Source: Aegilops tauschii subsp. strangulata (Eukaryota; Streptophyta; Magnoliopsida; Poales; Poaceae). From it: DNA of 64,000 bases. Positions 31,224 through 42,823 of the stretch are shown here, piece after piece. How positions within the stretch are numbered: the first letter of the stretch is position 1; every line of letters begins with the position of its first letter. The translations under genes were made by a program, and so were the position numbers. The DNA is taken from contig NC_053037.3 in the NCBI RefSeq assembly GCF_002575655.3, positions 326,891,294 through 326,955,293 on the forward strand. The letters run 5' to 3'. The notes below the pieces were generated by a model, which made no database searches, was not told the DNA's origin, and saw only the letters and a program-made list of their open reading frames with translations.

Positions 31224-34200
31224 ATGGCCCGTGCTGTTGTTCCGTTGAATTTTAATGCGTTCCTTGAGAAAGCAAAGTTGAAAGATGATGGTAGCAATTA
31301 CACGGACTGGGTCCGTAACTTGAGGATTATCCTCATTGCTGCATAGAAGAATTACGTCCTGGAAGCACCGCTAGGTGCCAAACCTGCTGTAGGAGCAACA
31401 CCAGATGTTATGAACGTCTGGCAAAGCAAAGCTGATGACTACTTGATAGTTCAGTGTGCCATGCTTTACGGCTTAGAACCGGGACTTCAACGACATTTTG
31501 AACGTCATGGAGCATATGAGATGTTCCAGGAGTTGAAGTTAATATTTCAAGCAAATGCCTGGATTGAGAGATATGAAGTCTCCAATAAGTTCTACAGCTG
31601 CAAGATGGAAGAGAATAGTTCTGTCAGTGAGCATATACTCAGAATGTCTGGGTATAACAATCACTTGATTCAACTGGGAGTTAATCTTCCGGATGATAGC
31701 GTCATTGACAGAATTCTTCAATCACTGCCACCAAGCTACAAGAGCTTCGTGATGAACTATAACATGCAAGGGATGGATAAGACGATTCCCGAGCTCTTCG
31801 CAATGCTAAAGGCTGCGGAGGTAGAAATCAAGAAGGAGCATCAAGTGTTGATGGTCAATAAGACCACCAGTTTCAAGAAAAAGAGCAAAGGGAAGAAGAA
31901 GGGGAACTTCAAGAAGAACAGCAAGCAAGTTGCTGCTCAAGAGAAGAAACCCAAGTCTGGACCTAAGCCTGAGACTGAGTGCTTCTACTGCAAGCAGACT
32001 GGTCACTGGAAGCGGAACTGCCCCAAGTATTTGGCGGATAAGAAGGATGGCAAGGTGAACAAAGGTATATGTGATATACATGTTATTGATGTGTACCTTA
32101 CTAGAGCTCATAGTAGCACCTGGGTATTTGATACTGATTCTGTTGCTAATATTTGCAACTCGAAACAGGGACTACGGATTAAGCGAACACTGGCCAAGGA
32201 CGAGGTGACGATGCGCGTGGGAAATGGTTCCAAAGTTGATGTGATTGCCGTCGGCACGCTACCTCTACATCTACCTTCGGGATTAGTATTAGACCTAAAT
32301 AAATGTTATTTGGTGCCAGTGTTGAGCATGAGCATTATATCTGGATCTTGTTTGATGCGAGACGGTTATTCATTTAAATCAGAGAATAATGGTTGTTCTA
32401 TTTATATGAGTAATATCTTTTATGGTCATGCACCCTTGAAGAGTGGTCTATTTTTGATGAATCTCGATAGTAGTGATACACATATTCATAATGTTGAAGC
32501 CAAAAGATGCAGAGTTGATAATGATAGTGCAACTTATTTTTGGCACTGCCGTTTAGGTCATATCGATGTAAAGCGCATGAAGAAACTCCATAATGATGGA
32601 CTTTTGGAACCACTTGATTATGAATCACTTGGTACTTGCGAACCGTGCCTCATGGGCAAGATGACTAAAACGCCGTTCTCCGGTACTATGGAGAGAGCAA
32701 CAGATTTGTTGGAAATCATACACACAAATGTATGTGGTCCGATGAATGTTGAGGCTCGTGGCGGATATCGTTATTTTCTCACCTTCACAGATGATTTAAG
32801 CAGATATGGGTATATCTGCTTAATGAAACATAAGTCTGAAACATTTGAAAAGTTCAAAGAATTTCAGAGTGAAGTTGAAAATCATCGTAACAAGAAAATA
32901 AAGTTTCTACGATCTGATCGTGGAGGAGAATATTTGAGTTACGAGTTTGGTCTACATTTGAAACAATGCGGAATAGTTTCGCAACTCACGCCACCCGGAA
33001 CACCACAGCGAAATGGTGTGTCTGAACGTCGTAATCATACTTTACTAGATATGGTGCGATCTATGATGTCTCTTACTGATTTACCGCTATCGTTTTGGGG
33101 TTATGCTTTAGAGACGGCTGCATTCATGTTAAATAGGGCACCATCGAAATCCGTTGAGACGATGCCTTATGAACTGTGGTTTGGCAAGAAACCAAAGTTG
33201 TCGTTTCTTAAAGTTTGGGGCTGCGATGCTTATGTGAAAAAGCTTCAACCTGATAAGCTCGAACCCAAATCGGAGAAATCTGTCTTCATAGGGTACCCAA
33301 AGGAGACTGTTGGGTACACCTTCTATCACAGATCCGAAGTCAAGATATTCGTTGCTAAGAATGGATCCTTTCTAGAGAAGGAGTTTCTCTCGAAAGAAGT
33401 GAGTGGGAGGAAAGTAGAACTTGATGAGGTAACTGTACCTGCTCCCTTATTGGAAAATAGTTCATCACAGAAACTGGTTCCTGTGACGCCTACACCAATT
33501 AGTGAGGAAGTTAATGATGATGATCATGAAACTTCAGATCAAGTTGTTACTGAACCTCATAGGTCAACCAGAGTAAGATCCGCACCAGAGTGGTACGGTA
33601 ATCCTGTTCTGGAGGTTATGTTACTAGACCATAACGAACCTACGAACTATGAAGAAGCGATGGTGAGCCCAGATTCCGCAAAATGGCTTGAGGCCATGAA
33701 ATCTGAGATGGGATCCATGTATGAGAACAAAGTGTGGACTTTGGTTGACTTGCCCGATGATCGGCAAGCCATTGAGAATAAATGGATCTTCAAGAAGAAG
33801 ACTGACGGTAATGTTACTGTCTATAAAGCTCGACTTGTTGCAAAAGGTTTTCGACAAGTTCAAGGGATTGACTACGATGAGACTTTCTCACCCGTAGTGA
33901 TGCTTAAGTCTGTCCGAATCATGTTAGCAATTGCCGCATTTTACGATTATGAAATTTGGCAAATGGATGTCAAAACTGCATTCCTGAATGGATTTCTGGA
34001 AGAATAGTTGTATATGATACAACCAGAAGGTTTTGTCGATCCAAATGGAGCTAACAAAGTGTGCAAGCTCCAGCGATCCATTTATGGACTGGCGCAAGCC
34101 TCTCGGAGTTGGAATAAACGCTTTGATAGTGTGATCAAAGCATTTGGTTTTGTGCAGACTTTTGGAGAAGCCTGTATTTACAAGAAAGTGAGTGGGAGCT

Positions 34201-35204
34201 CTGTAGCATTTCTGATATTATATGTGGATGACATATTGCTGATTGGAAATGATATAGAATTTCTGGATAGCATAAAGGGATACTTGAATAAGAGTTTTTC
34301 AATGAAAGACCTTGGTGAAGCTGCTTATATATTGGGCATAAAGATCTATAGAGATAGATCCAGACGCTTAATTGGACTTTCACAAAGCACATACCTTGAC
34401 AAAGTTTTCAAGAAGTTCAAAATGGATCAAGCAAAGAAAGGGTTCTTGCATGTGTTACAAGGTGTGAAGTTGAGTAAGACTCAATGCCCGAACACTGCAG
34501 AAGATAGAGAGAAAATGAAAGATGTTCCCTATGCTTCAGCCATAGGCTCTATCATGTATGCAATGCTGTGTACCAGACCTGATGTGTGCCTTGCTATAAG
34601 TCTAGCAGGGAGGTACCAAAGTAATCCAGGAGTGGATCACTGGACAGCGGTCAAGAACATCCTGAAATACCTAAAAAGGACTAAGGATATGTTTCTCGTT
34701 TATGGAGGTGACAAAGAGCTCATCGTAAATGGTTACATTGATGCAAGCTTTGACACTGATCCGGACGATTCTAAATCGCAAACCGGATACGTGTTTACAT
34801 TGAACGGTGGAGCTGTCAGTTGGTGCAGTTCTAAACAAAGCGTCGTGGCGGGATCTACGTGTGAAGCGAAGTACATAGCTGCTTCGGAAGCAGCAAATGA
34901 AGGAGTCTGGATGAAGGAGTTCATATCCGACCTAGGTGTCATACCTAGTGCATCGGGTCCAATGAAAATCTTTTGTGACAATACTGGTGCAATTACCTTG
35001 GCGAATGAATCCAGATTTTACAAGAGAACCAAGCACATCAAGAGACGCTTCAATTCCATCCGGGATTTAGTCTAGGTGGGAGACATAGAAATTTGCAAGA
35101 TACATACGGATCTGAATGTTGCAGACCCATTGACTAAGCCTCTTCCACGAGCAAAACATGATCAGCACCAAGGCTCCATGGGTGTTAGAATCATTACTGT
35201 GTAA
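31224..35204 (+). pseudogene. Copia gag-pol polyprotein with three in-frame TAG codons
   Basis: The ATG at 31224 (MARAVVPLNF) opens a frame of 1327 codons to the TAA at 35202-35204. It is interrupted only by TAG at 31344-31346, 34005-34007 and 35073-35075. Order: UBN2-type gag; CCHC knuckle (CFYCKQTGHWKRNC, from residue ~253); protease at residues 303-305, which reads DTD instead of DTG; gag-pre-integrase HHCC (WHCRLGH ... CEPC); integrase core (FTDDLSRYG, SDRGGEY); RT with YVDD at 1000-1003; RNase H (IDASFDTD, ADPLTKPLP). There is no frameshift anywhere. The stops stand where Gln codons would fit, suggesting C-to-T decay. It is non-functional as read. Confidence 0.9.
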
Positions 35205-35221
35205 TCTAGATTATTTACTCT

Positions 35222-35237
35222 AGTGCAAGTGGGAGAC
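35222..35237 (+). other. Copia polypurine tract
   Basis: AGTGCAAGTGGGAGAC abuts the 3' LTR start (TGAAGGAAATATTCCC); the purine-rich GTGGGAG core is the expected priming site. Confidence 0.8.
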
Positions 35238-36359
35238 TGAAGGAAATATTCCCTAGAGGCAATAATAAAGTTATTATTTATTTCCTTATATCATGATAAA
35301 TGTTTATTATTCATGCTAGAATTATATTAACCAGAAACATAATACTTGTGTGAATACATAGACAAACAGAGTGTCACTAGTATGCCTCTACTTGATTAGC
35401 TCGTTGATCAAAGATGGTTATGTTTCCTAGCCATTGACATGGGTTGTCATTTGATTAACGGGATCACATCATTAGGAGAATGATGTGATTGACTTGACCC
35501 ATTCCGTTAGCTTAGCACTCGATCGTATAGTATGTTGCTATTGCTTTCTTCATGACTTATACATGTTCCTATGACTATGAGATTATGCAACTCCCGTTTA
35601 CCGGAGGAACACTTTGTCTGCTACCAAACGTCACAACGTAACTGGGTGATTATAAAGGTGCTCTACAGGTGTCTCCAAAGGTACTTGTTGGGTTGGCGTA
35701 TTTCGAGATTAGGATTTGTCACTCCGATTGTCAGAGAGGTATCTCTGGGCCCTCTTGGTAATGCACATCACTTGAGCCTTGCAAGCATTGCAACTAATGA
35801 GTTAGTTGCAGGATGATGTATTACAAAACGAGTAAAGAGACTTGCCGGTAACGAGATTGAACTAGGTACTGAGATACCGACGATCGAATCTCGGGCAAGT
35901 AACATACCGATGACAAAGGGAACAACGTATGTTGTTATGCGGTCTGACCGATAAAGATCTTCGTAGAATATGTGGGAGCCAATATGAGCATCCAGGTTCC
36001 GCTCTTGGTTATTGACCGGAGACGTGTCTCGGTCATGTCTACATAGTTCTCGAACTCGTAGGGTCCGCACGCTTAAAGTTTCGATGACGGTTATATTATG
36101 AGTTTATATGTTTTGATGTACCGAAGGTTGTTCGGAGTCCAGGATGTGATCACGGACATGACGAGGAGTCTCGAAATGGTTGAGACATGAAGATTGATAT
36201 ATTGGAAGCCTATATTTGGATATCGGAAGTGTTCCGGGTGAAATCGGGATTTTACCGGAGTACCGGAGGGGTTACTGGAACCCCCCGGGGGTTAATGGGC
36301 CATAGTGGGCCTTAGTGGAGAAGAGGAGAGGCGGCCAGGGCAAGGGCCGCGCGCCCCTC
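35238..36359 (+). repeat. Copia 3' LTR, first part
   Basis: 1122 bp homologous to 28250-29371 of the 5' LTR. It stops at GCGCGCCCCTC, where copy B is inserted; the last five bases CCCTC (36355-36359) are the target duplication. Confidence 0.9.
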
Positions 36360-38919
36360 TGTAACATCCCAAATTTTCAATTTGGAATGTTATTCATTAG
36401 ATCATCATGCATAGCATACTTTATTGCATTTTGATTTGCGATCCTAGAAATTCCACGCAACTCAAGGACCCACGGAGAGAGTTGGGGATTTCGTTATTTT
36501 CATATTTGGGTTTTCTCAAATTTTGAAAATAGGATCATTTGTTTTTATTAATTTTCTCTCCGAAAATATTTCATATCAAAATATATGAGAGGGGATAAAA
36601 TGACTTCTCCACAAATAATGAAATATTGGAGGAAAAATATTAAAAACAATTATTTTATTTTATTTGGATTTTATTTGATTTTATTTGAACTAGGAAAAAT
36701 ACGCGTTTTTCAAACTTGCATTTAGGCCCCAAATAAATGTTCATCTTGTCCGGCTTGATTTTAGAAGTCGGGGAAAATTTATTTCGGGATTTTTGAAGTC
36801 CGTTTAGTATTTCTTTTATTTGTTTTTCTGCGCGCAATTATTTAAAAAATCGCGAAACCGACTTTGGGCCATGTTCGGCCAGGACCGCCTGGCCAGGCCT
36901 TTATAAGGCGCCGCCCCCGGCCCCGATAGCCCAAGCCGCCCGAGCCGCCGAAACCCTAACCCTAAGCCGCCGTCGCCGTCGCGTGCCGCCGCCGCCGACC
37001 CCGCCGCCCGACGCCGGAGTTCCGCCGCCCAACCCCGCCACCCACCGACCCGCCGCCCCGCCGTCGGCGGTTTTCCTCGAGAAAACTGTTCGGTTTTCCC
37101 GTCCGGTTCTTCGTTCCGTTTTATATAAAAAACCCTAGATCGGTTTTTTCGGTTTAGTTTATTTAGCGAACACTCATTCGTTCGTTCGTTTTAACGAACG
37201 GTTTTCGGTTTTTTTTCACAGACAGCGAACGTTCGTTCGTTAGCCTGTTCGTCAGTTTTCTTTTTCTCGGATTTTCCGCGATTATTTGTGATCGCGATTT
37301 CCAATCTGTTTTTCGTTTTAGTATAACTTTTCGCTCGTTTATCGGAATCAGGCGATTCAAGCGCCTAGAGTTTCGTCTCGAAACCCTCTTTCCGTTTAAC
37401 CAACTCAAACAAGTTTTTGCTACTGTAAAATTTGACTTAAGTCCAGATTAGTAAACGAAGCTTGTTTCTTTCGCCGTTTGAGTTTCGTTGCTTCGTTCAA
37501 TTTGATTCTTTTTGTAAACCGGAGTTCTTAAGTTGAACTTTCTGGTTAGATCTCTTATTTTGAGTTTTACTCGTGCACCCTTGCTTGATTGATTATGTAT
37601 GTATTGTTTGTTTGCGATAGAGTACCCGGAGTGCGAAGCGTGCTACTACGAGTCTCTAGGTTTCACGGACCATCAGCAAGGCAAGTAACACTTTGATCAT
37701 ACCTCTTTACCACCCAGTTTTATTGCATTAGATCAATCCTCAAACAATTGCATGATTAGGATCTGATTAATATGTGGGTTTTGGGAAGTAGAAGAGGTAG
37801 TACCTATTGCCATGTTTATCATCAAACCTTTGGGAGTTACTTCTACGTTTGCTTATATTGCTATGCTATGCTCGTAGACGTGGATTGGGTTTGAGTGAAT
37901 TCTTCATGACAGATGTGAGATTATTAATTTATGGTTCAACTTAAGGTGGCTACTTAAATAAACATCTGGGTGGATTGAGGCACCTGGAGAATCCAGTGTT
38001 GCCTGTATTTTTGGATATCCCGGAGTTCTCGTGTGATCATCCTATGGACCGCCACCCAGGCTCAAAGGGATCATGAGATTATTCATGCTAGAAACTTCCG
38101 TGTGCAGCCACAAGCTATTATGGGCTCTAGCATAGTTGAGTAGGTTACATGACCTCTTGAAGAGGTGGGCTAGCAGATGTAGGGGAAAGTAGGTGTAACT
38201 GTCCACCCGGAGTAAAGAGTAGTGTTTCTGAAAGACTGTGTCTCGGTCATCCGTTTCTCAAACACCTTGTAGTGCGAGAAATCAAGCGGAGGCGATCGAG
38301 TCTTGTGGGGAAAAGTGCACAAACCTCTGCAGAGTGTACAAACTAATCATGATTAGCAGTGTCCCCGGTTATGGACATCTTGAGTATCTAGTTCTTGGAT
38401 TATCATGTGAATCTCATCATCAAGTTACTTAATTTAATTTGATTGGGTTAATCACGTTCTTAATTGGGATTGAGTTGGAGGTACCTTCTCAATGTTTAAC
38501 AACCACCATGATAGTTAAATAAAATTTATCCCTTTGTGGTAGGGAAAAAATGGCTTTTCGCAAAACTGTAACCATAGAGCTTTCCACCAGCCAAATATGC
38601 ATGTAGTTTTCGGGCTGCAACGTATCATGTTGCAGACTTTTCAGACGACGAGCAAGGAGCCTTAGGTCGTGGTCTTATACTCAGTGATGCCGTTGGAGTT
38701 GATGGACTCACTTTATCTTCCAAGCCTTCCGCTGTTATCGTATTTAGATGGCCTTAAGCCATATTTATTTGTATTGAGTTCTCTTGAACTATTCGATGTA
38801 ATAAGTGTGTGATTGCTACTCTGTTATAAATCCTTCAAAGTACTGTGCGTGTCAGCATTACCGGTCTAGGGATGACACTGATGCACGGAGACTAGACTGT
38901 TTGAGGTCTGGTCGCAACA
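36360..38919 (+). repeat. Copy B 5' LTR
   Basis: This LTR is 2560 bp, TGTAACATCCC to GTCGCAACA. A TATA box TTTATAAG at 36900-36907 sits in a GC-rich block (about 36865-37080). It is followed by an inverted-repeat cluster built on GTTCGTT/AACGAAC (about 37165-37255). 'aaaccctaaccctaag' at 36950-36966 is two telomere-like units in the GC-rich part, not a telomere. Confidence 0.9.
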
Positions 38920-38923
38920 GAGA

Positions 38924-38935
38924 TGGTATCAGAGC
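38924..38935 (+). other. Copy B primer-binding site (tRNA-Met)
   Basis: TGGTATCAGAGC, four bases after the LTR end and identical to the copy A site. Confidence 0.9.
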
Positions 38936-39030
38936 ACACGCTGACTGTAGGACACGACCACTAAGCTAAAGCCCTAGATCACTACTCTCTTCTCATTTCT
39001 GACTCCTCTCCTTTCTTCCACTCTTTTAGG

Positions 39031-39762
39031 ATGGCGGATGCAAGGAACAAGTTCGCGCAACCAGATGAGGATACACCTTTTGGACGACACTTGAAGGAAG
39101 TTATTAAGTACCTGAACATCGGAATACCAAGCTTCACCGGGACCTACAACGCCACACTACCAGAAGAGGAGCGCTGGATGATTCAAGTTCAAGTTCCAGG
39201 AAGGACGTTCACGCCAGTCACTGAGCCCATAGAGTTTTCCTTTGATGCACCAACCTGGAGTCTAGGAAAGAGCATGGCAGCGCACATCACCATTGGACGC
39301 ATTGGAGAAGTGTACCACAATAATCTCAAGGATACTATCTATCAGATTTGTGGGCGCCGAGATGAGCAATGGGAGATGATCAGTACCAGGAAGGATAGAT
39401 CTATTGCAGCTTTCATCCAGGAGTTAAACCAGCACATTCGTCGCCAGGAGAACCAGATGTGCGCAGACATGATAGATCTGAAGAAGGCAAAGACTAGGAT
39501 CATGGAACTGGAGGAAGAACTCAAGGCTACACGCGAGGATTATATGGAGGAAATCGTCGCACTAGTAGAGAAGAATGGCGACCTGACAAAGAAGCTAGAA
39601 GTTTTCATGGGAGACCCAGCACCAGGAGGAGATGACGACGATTCTACTTGCCCGGAGAATTACATCATCATCGACGACACCGAATCGGACCCCAGTGATG
39701 ATGATTTGGAGGATGAAGCCAGAGCAGATATCATGGAGTCTTCGACTGAGCAATTTTTCTAG
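39031..39762 (+). CDS. Copy B ORF0: 243-residue leader protein of unknown function
   Basis: Intact frame starting MADARNKFAQPDEDTPFGRH, about 95 bp after the PBS and 199 bp upstream of gag. It has the same length and domain layout as copy A ORF0: a globular N-terminal half (EERWMIQVQVPGRTF, DAPTWSLGKSMAAH, YQICGRRDEQWEMI), a coiled coil (ELEEELKATRED, LVEKNGDLTKKL), and an acidic tail with YIIIDDTESDPSDDD. Substitutions relative to copy A are scattered, and none introduces a stop or indel, although the neighbouring gag-pol is damaged in both. I do not recognise a named family. Confidence 0.72.
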   Translation: MADARNKFAQPDEDTPFGRHLKEVIKYLNIGIPSFTGTYNATLPEEERWMIQVQVPGRTFTPVTEPIEFSFDAPTWSLGKSMAAHITIGRIGEVYHNNLKDTIYQICGRRDEQWEMISTRKDRSIAAFIQELNQHIRRQENQMCADMIDLKKAKTRIMELEEELKATREDYMEEIVALVEKNGDLTKKLEVFMGDPAPGGDDDDSTCPENYIIIDDTESDPSDDDLEDEARADIMESSTEQFF

Positions 39763-39961
39763 TAGACCACCAAATTAGTAGTAGTATTCCACCATATATA
39801 TAGTATAGTCCAAGCACTTTGTAACGATAGTTAGATCGATTGTATGCCTTGTGTGAATTGATTGAAGTGATATGATTGTGTTTGTCTCTTGTGCATATGG
39901 GTAGTGTTTTCCCTCTAGACCTCATTCTATTCTATTTTCTCATCTTTTCTAAACCCATCAG

Positions 39962-42811
39962 ATGCCTCCGAGACGCGATACCAGATTTGTTTTCCCACTG
40001 GAGATCACTCAGTTGATTCAGCAGCAGAATGCCCTGATGCAAGTGCTAGTTCAGAACCAAGGCAACAACAACAACAACCCACCACCACCACCACCTGTTG
40101 ATCACTTAGCCCGTTTTCTTAGGCTAAATCCGCCGATGTTCTCCAGTAGCACCGAGCCGATTGTGGCAGATGATTGGGTCCGCAAGGTTGGAAGGGAGCT
40201 GACCACTGCAGGATGCACAGATGCGGAGAGAGTGCGTTTTGCCGCACATCAGCTTGATGGACCCGCAGCATCATGGTGGGAGAATTACACAACCACTCAC
40301 AAGACAGCTTTTACCACAAGGTATGGGCTATATGAGTACACCGTTATGTCATTTGGCCTGACTAACGCACCTACCTATTTCATGAACATGATGAACAAAG
40401 TGTTTATGGAGTTTTTGGATAAGTTCGTCGTAGTGTTCATTGATGATATTCTGGTCTATTCGAAGAATGAAGAAGAGCATAAGGAGCATTTGAGTTTAGT
40501 ACTTGGAAAGCTCAGAGAACATCAGTTATATGCCAAGTTCAGCAAGTGCGAGTTTTGGTTAAAGGAAGTTGGATTCCTTGGACATGTTATATCCGGAGAA
40601 GGAATAGCAGTAGATCCCACCAAGGTTAACACTATGACAAATTGGGAAGCACCCACGACAGTTGGAGAGATCCGGAGTTTTCTTAGACTCGCAGGATACT
40701 ACCGGAGATTTATTGAGAATTTCTCAAAGATTGCAAAACCTATGACCGAGTTGTTGAAGAAGGAAACCAAATTCAATTGGACTGAGGAATGTGAGGCTAG
40801 TTTCCAGGAGTTGAAGAAACGTTTGGTTACATCGCCAGTGTTGATTCTACCAGATCAACGCAAGGATTATGAAGTATATTGCGACGCTTCTTGTCGAGGA
40901 CTTGGAGCAGTGCTAATGCAGGAGGGAAGAGTTGTTTCGTATGCCTCCCAACAACTTAAACCCCATGAGTTGAATTATTCTACACATGATTTGGAGTTAG
41001 CAGCCGTAGTGCATGCGTTGAAGACATGGAGACATTTTCTCATCGGAAACCATTGTGAGGTGTACACGGATCACAAGAGTTTGAAGTACATTTTCACGCA
41101 GAAGGAATTGAATCTCAGGCAAAGGAGATGGTTGGAACTCATTAAGGATTATGATATGAGATTGCATTATCACCCAGGGAAGGCTAACGTAGTAGCTGAT
41201 GCGTTGAGCCGCAAGAGCCATGTCAACACACTCATGACCGGAGAGTTACCCAAGGAGTTAGCCGAGAGTCTTCGTGAACTATGTTTGGAAATAGTTCCAA
41301 GAGGCTTTGTAGCAGCATTGGAGATTCAGTCTACTTTGATGGATAAGATCAGAGAAGCTCAGAAGACAGACAAGGAGATTGCTGAGATAAAGGAAAGGTT
41401 GGGTAAAGGAAAAGCCAAGGGATTTCATGAGGACGAGCATGACACCTTATGGTTTGAGGACAATGTTTATGTGCCCAATGATCCGGAGATCAGGAAGTTG
41501 TTTCTGCAAGAGGCCCATGATTCACCATATTCGATTCACCCAGGAAATACCAAGATGTACCTGGATTTAAAGGACAGTTTCTGGTGGACCGGAATGAAGA
41601 AGGATATTGCGGAGTATGTAGCAGTTTGTGATGTAAGTCAGAGAGTGAAGGCAGAGCATCAGAAGCCAGCATGATTGCTACAACCATTGCCGATACCCGA
41701 ATGGAAGTGGGATAAGCTAGGCATGGATTTTATCATGGGATTGCCCAGGACTCGTTCAGGCTATGACTCGATATGGGTTGTAGTCGATCGATTGACGAAG
41801 GTAGCTCATTTCATCCCAGTAAAGACCACTTATACCAGTGCTAAGTTGGCCAAGATATACATGACCAGGATCGTATGTCTGCATGGAGTTCCGAGGACCA
41901 TTGTATCAGATAGAGGAACCCAGTTTACCTCAAAGTTTTGGAATCAGTTGCACGAAACTTTGGGTACCAGGCTAGAGTTCAATACCGCTTTTCATCCACA
42001 GACAGACGGACAGACCGAGAGAGTCAATCAGATTTTGGAGGACATGCTGAGAGCTTGTGCGCTAGATTATGGATCTAGTTAGGACGGCAATTTGCCATAT
42101 GCAGAGTTTTCTTACAACAATAGCTATCAATCTAGTTTGAAGATGGCCCCTTTCGAAGCTCTGTACGGAAGGAGGTGCAGGACACCGTTGTTGTGGGACG
42201 AAGTTGGAGACCGCCAGTTTTTTGGACCAGATTTGATTAAAGAGTCTGAACAAAAGGTGAAGTTGATTCGCGATAGGCTCAAGGTAGCCCAGTCCAGGCA
42301 GAAGAGTTACGCGGATTCTAAAAGCAAGGAGACAGTTTACGAAGTCGGAGACAGAGTTTATCTTCGAGTATCACCACTTCGAGGAGTGAAGCGCTTTGGA
42401 GTTAAGGGAAAGTTAGCGCCACGTTTTGTAGGACCATACAAAGTTTCGGAGCGTATGGGAGAAGTTGCTTACAAGTTGGAATTGCCCAAAGGATTGGCAG
42501 GAGTTCACGATGTGTTCCACGTATCCCAGTTGAAGAAGTGCCATGCGGAGATGGCTGAGATACCACTGAGAGATACAGTGCCACTGGAAGCGATTCAGTT
42601 GGATAGTGATCTGACCTACGAGGAGAAACCAGTTAAGATTCTTGAGTTTGCCAGCCGAGTCACCCGCAACAAGGTTATCAAGTTTTGCAAAGTTCAGTGG
42701 AGCCACCATACCGAGGATGAAGTCACCTGGGAGCGAGAGGAAGATCTATGGAAGGACCACTCTCACCTATTTTCTAGCCAACCCGAATCTCGAGGGCGAG
42801 ATTCATCTTAA
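39962..42811 (+). pseudogene. Copy B gag-RT fusion, RNase H, integrase, chromodomain (two stops)
   Basis: One 950-codon frame from ATG 39962 ([11 protein letters not shown]) to TAA 42809-42811. Gag residues run to about 113 (WWENYTTTH), then the frame passes directly to RT at 40301 ([13 protein letters not shown]). The knuckle, protease and first RT block are lost without a frameshift. RT keeps FIDDILVY (residues ~159-162); RNase H keeps ADALSR. Stops: TGA at 41672-41674 and TAG at 42080-42082. The integrase finger reads CDVSQR where copy A has CDVCQR, losing a zinc ligand. The C-terminal chromodomain is retained (KVQWSHHTEDEVTWERE). It cannot encode protease and is defective. Confidence 0.9.
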
Positions 42812-42821
42812 GGGGGGTAGG
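42810..42821 (+). other. Copy B polypurine tract
   Basis: AAGGGGGGTAGG overlaps the end of the polyprotein stop and lies two bases before the 3' LTR at 42824. Confidence 0.8.
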
Positions 42822-42823
42822 TT

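Noticed and set aside
36948..36968. Telomere-like CCCTAAC units
   Set aside because: Only two units, within the GC-rich promoter block of a gypsy LTR.
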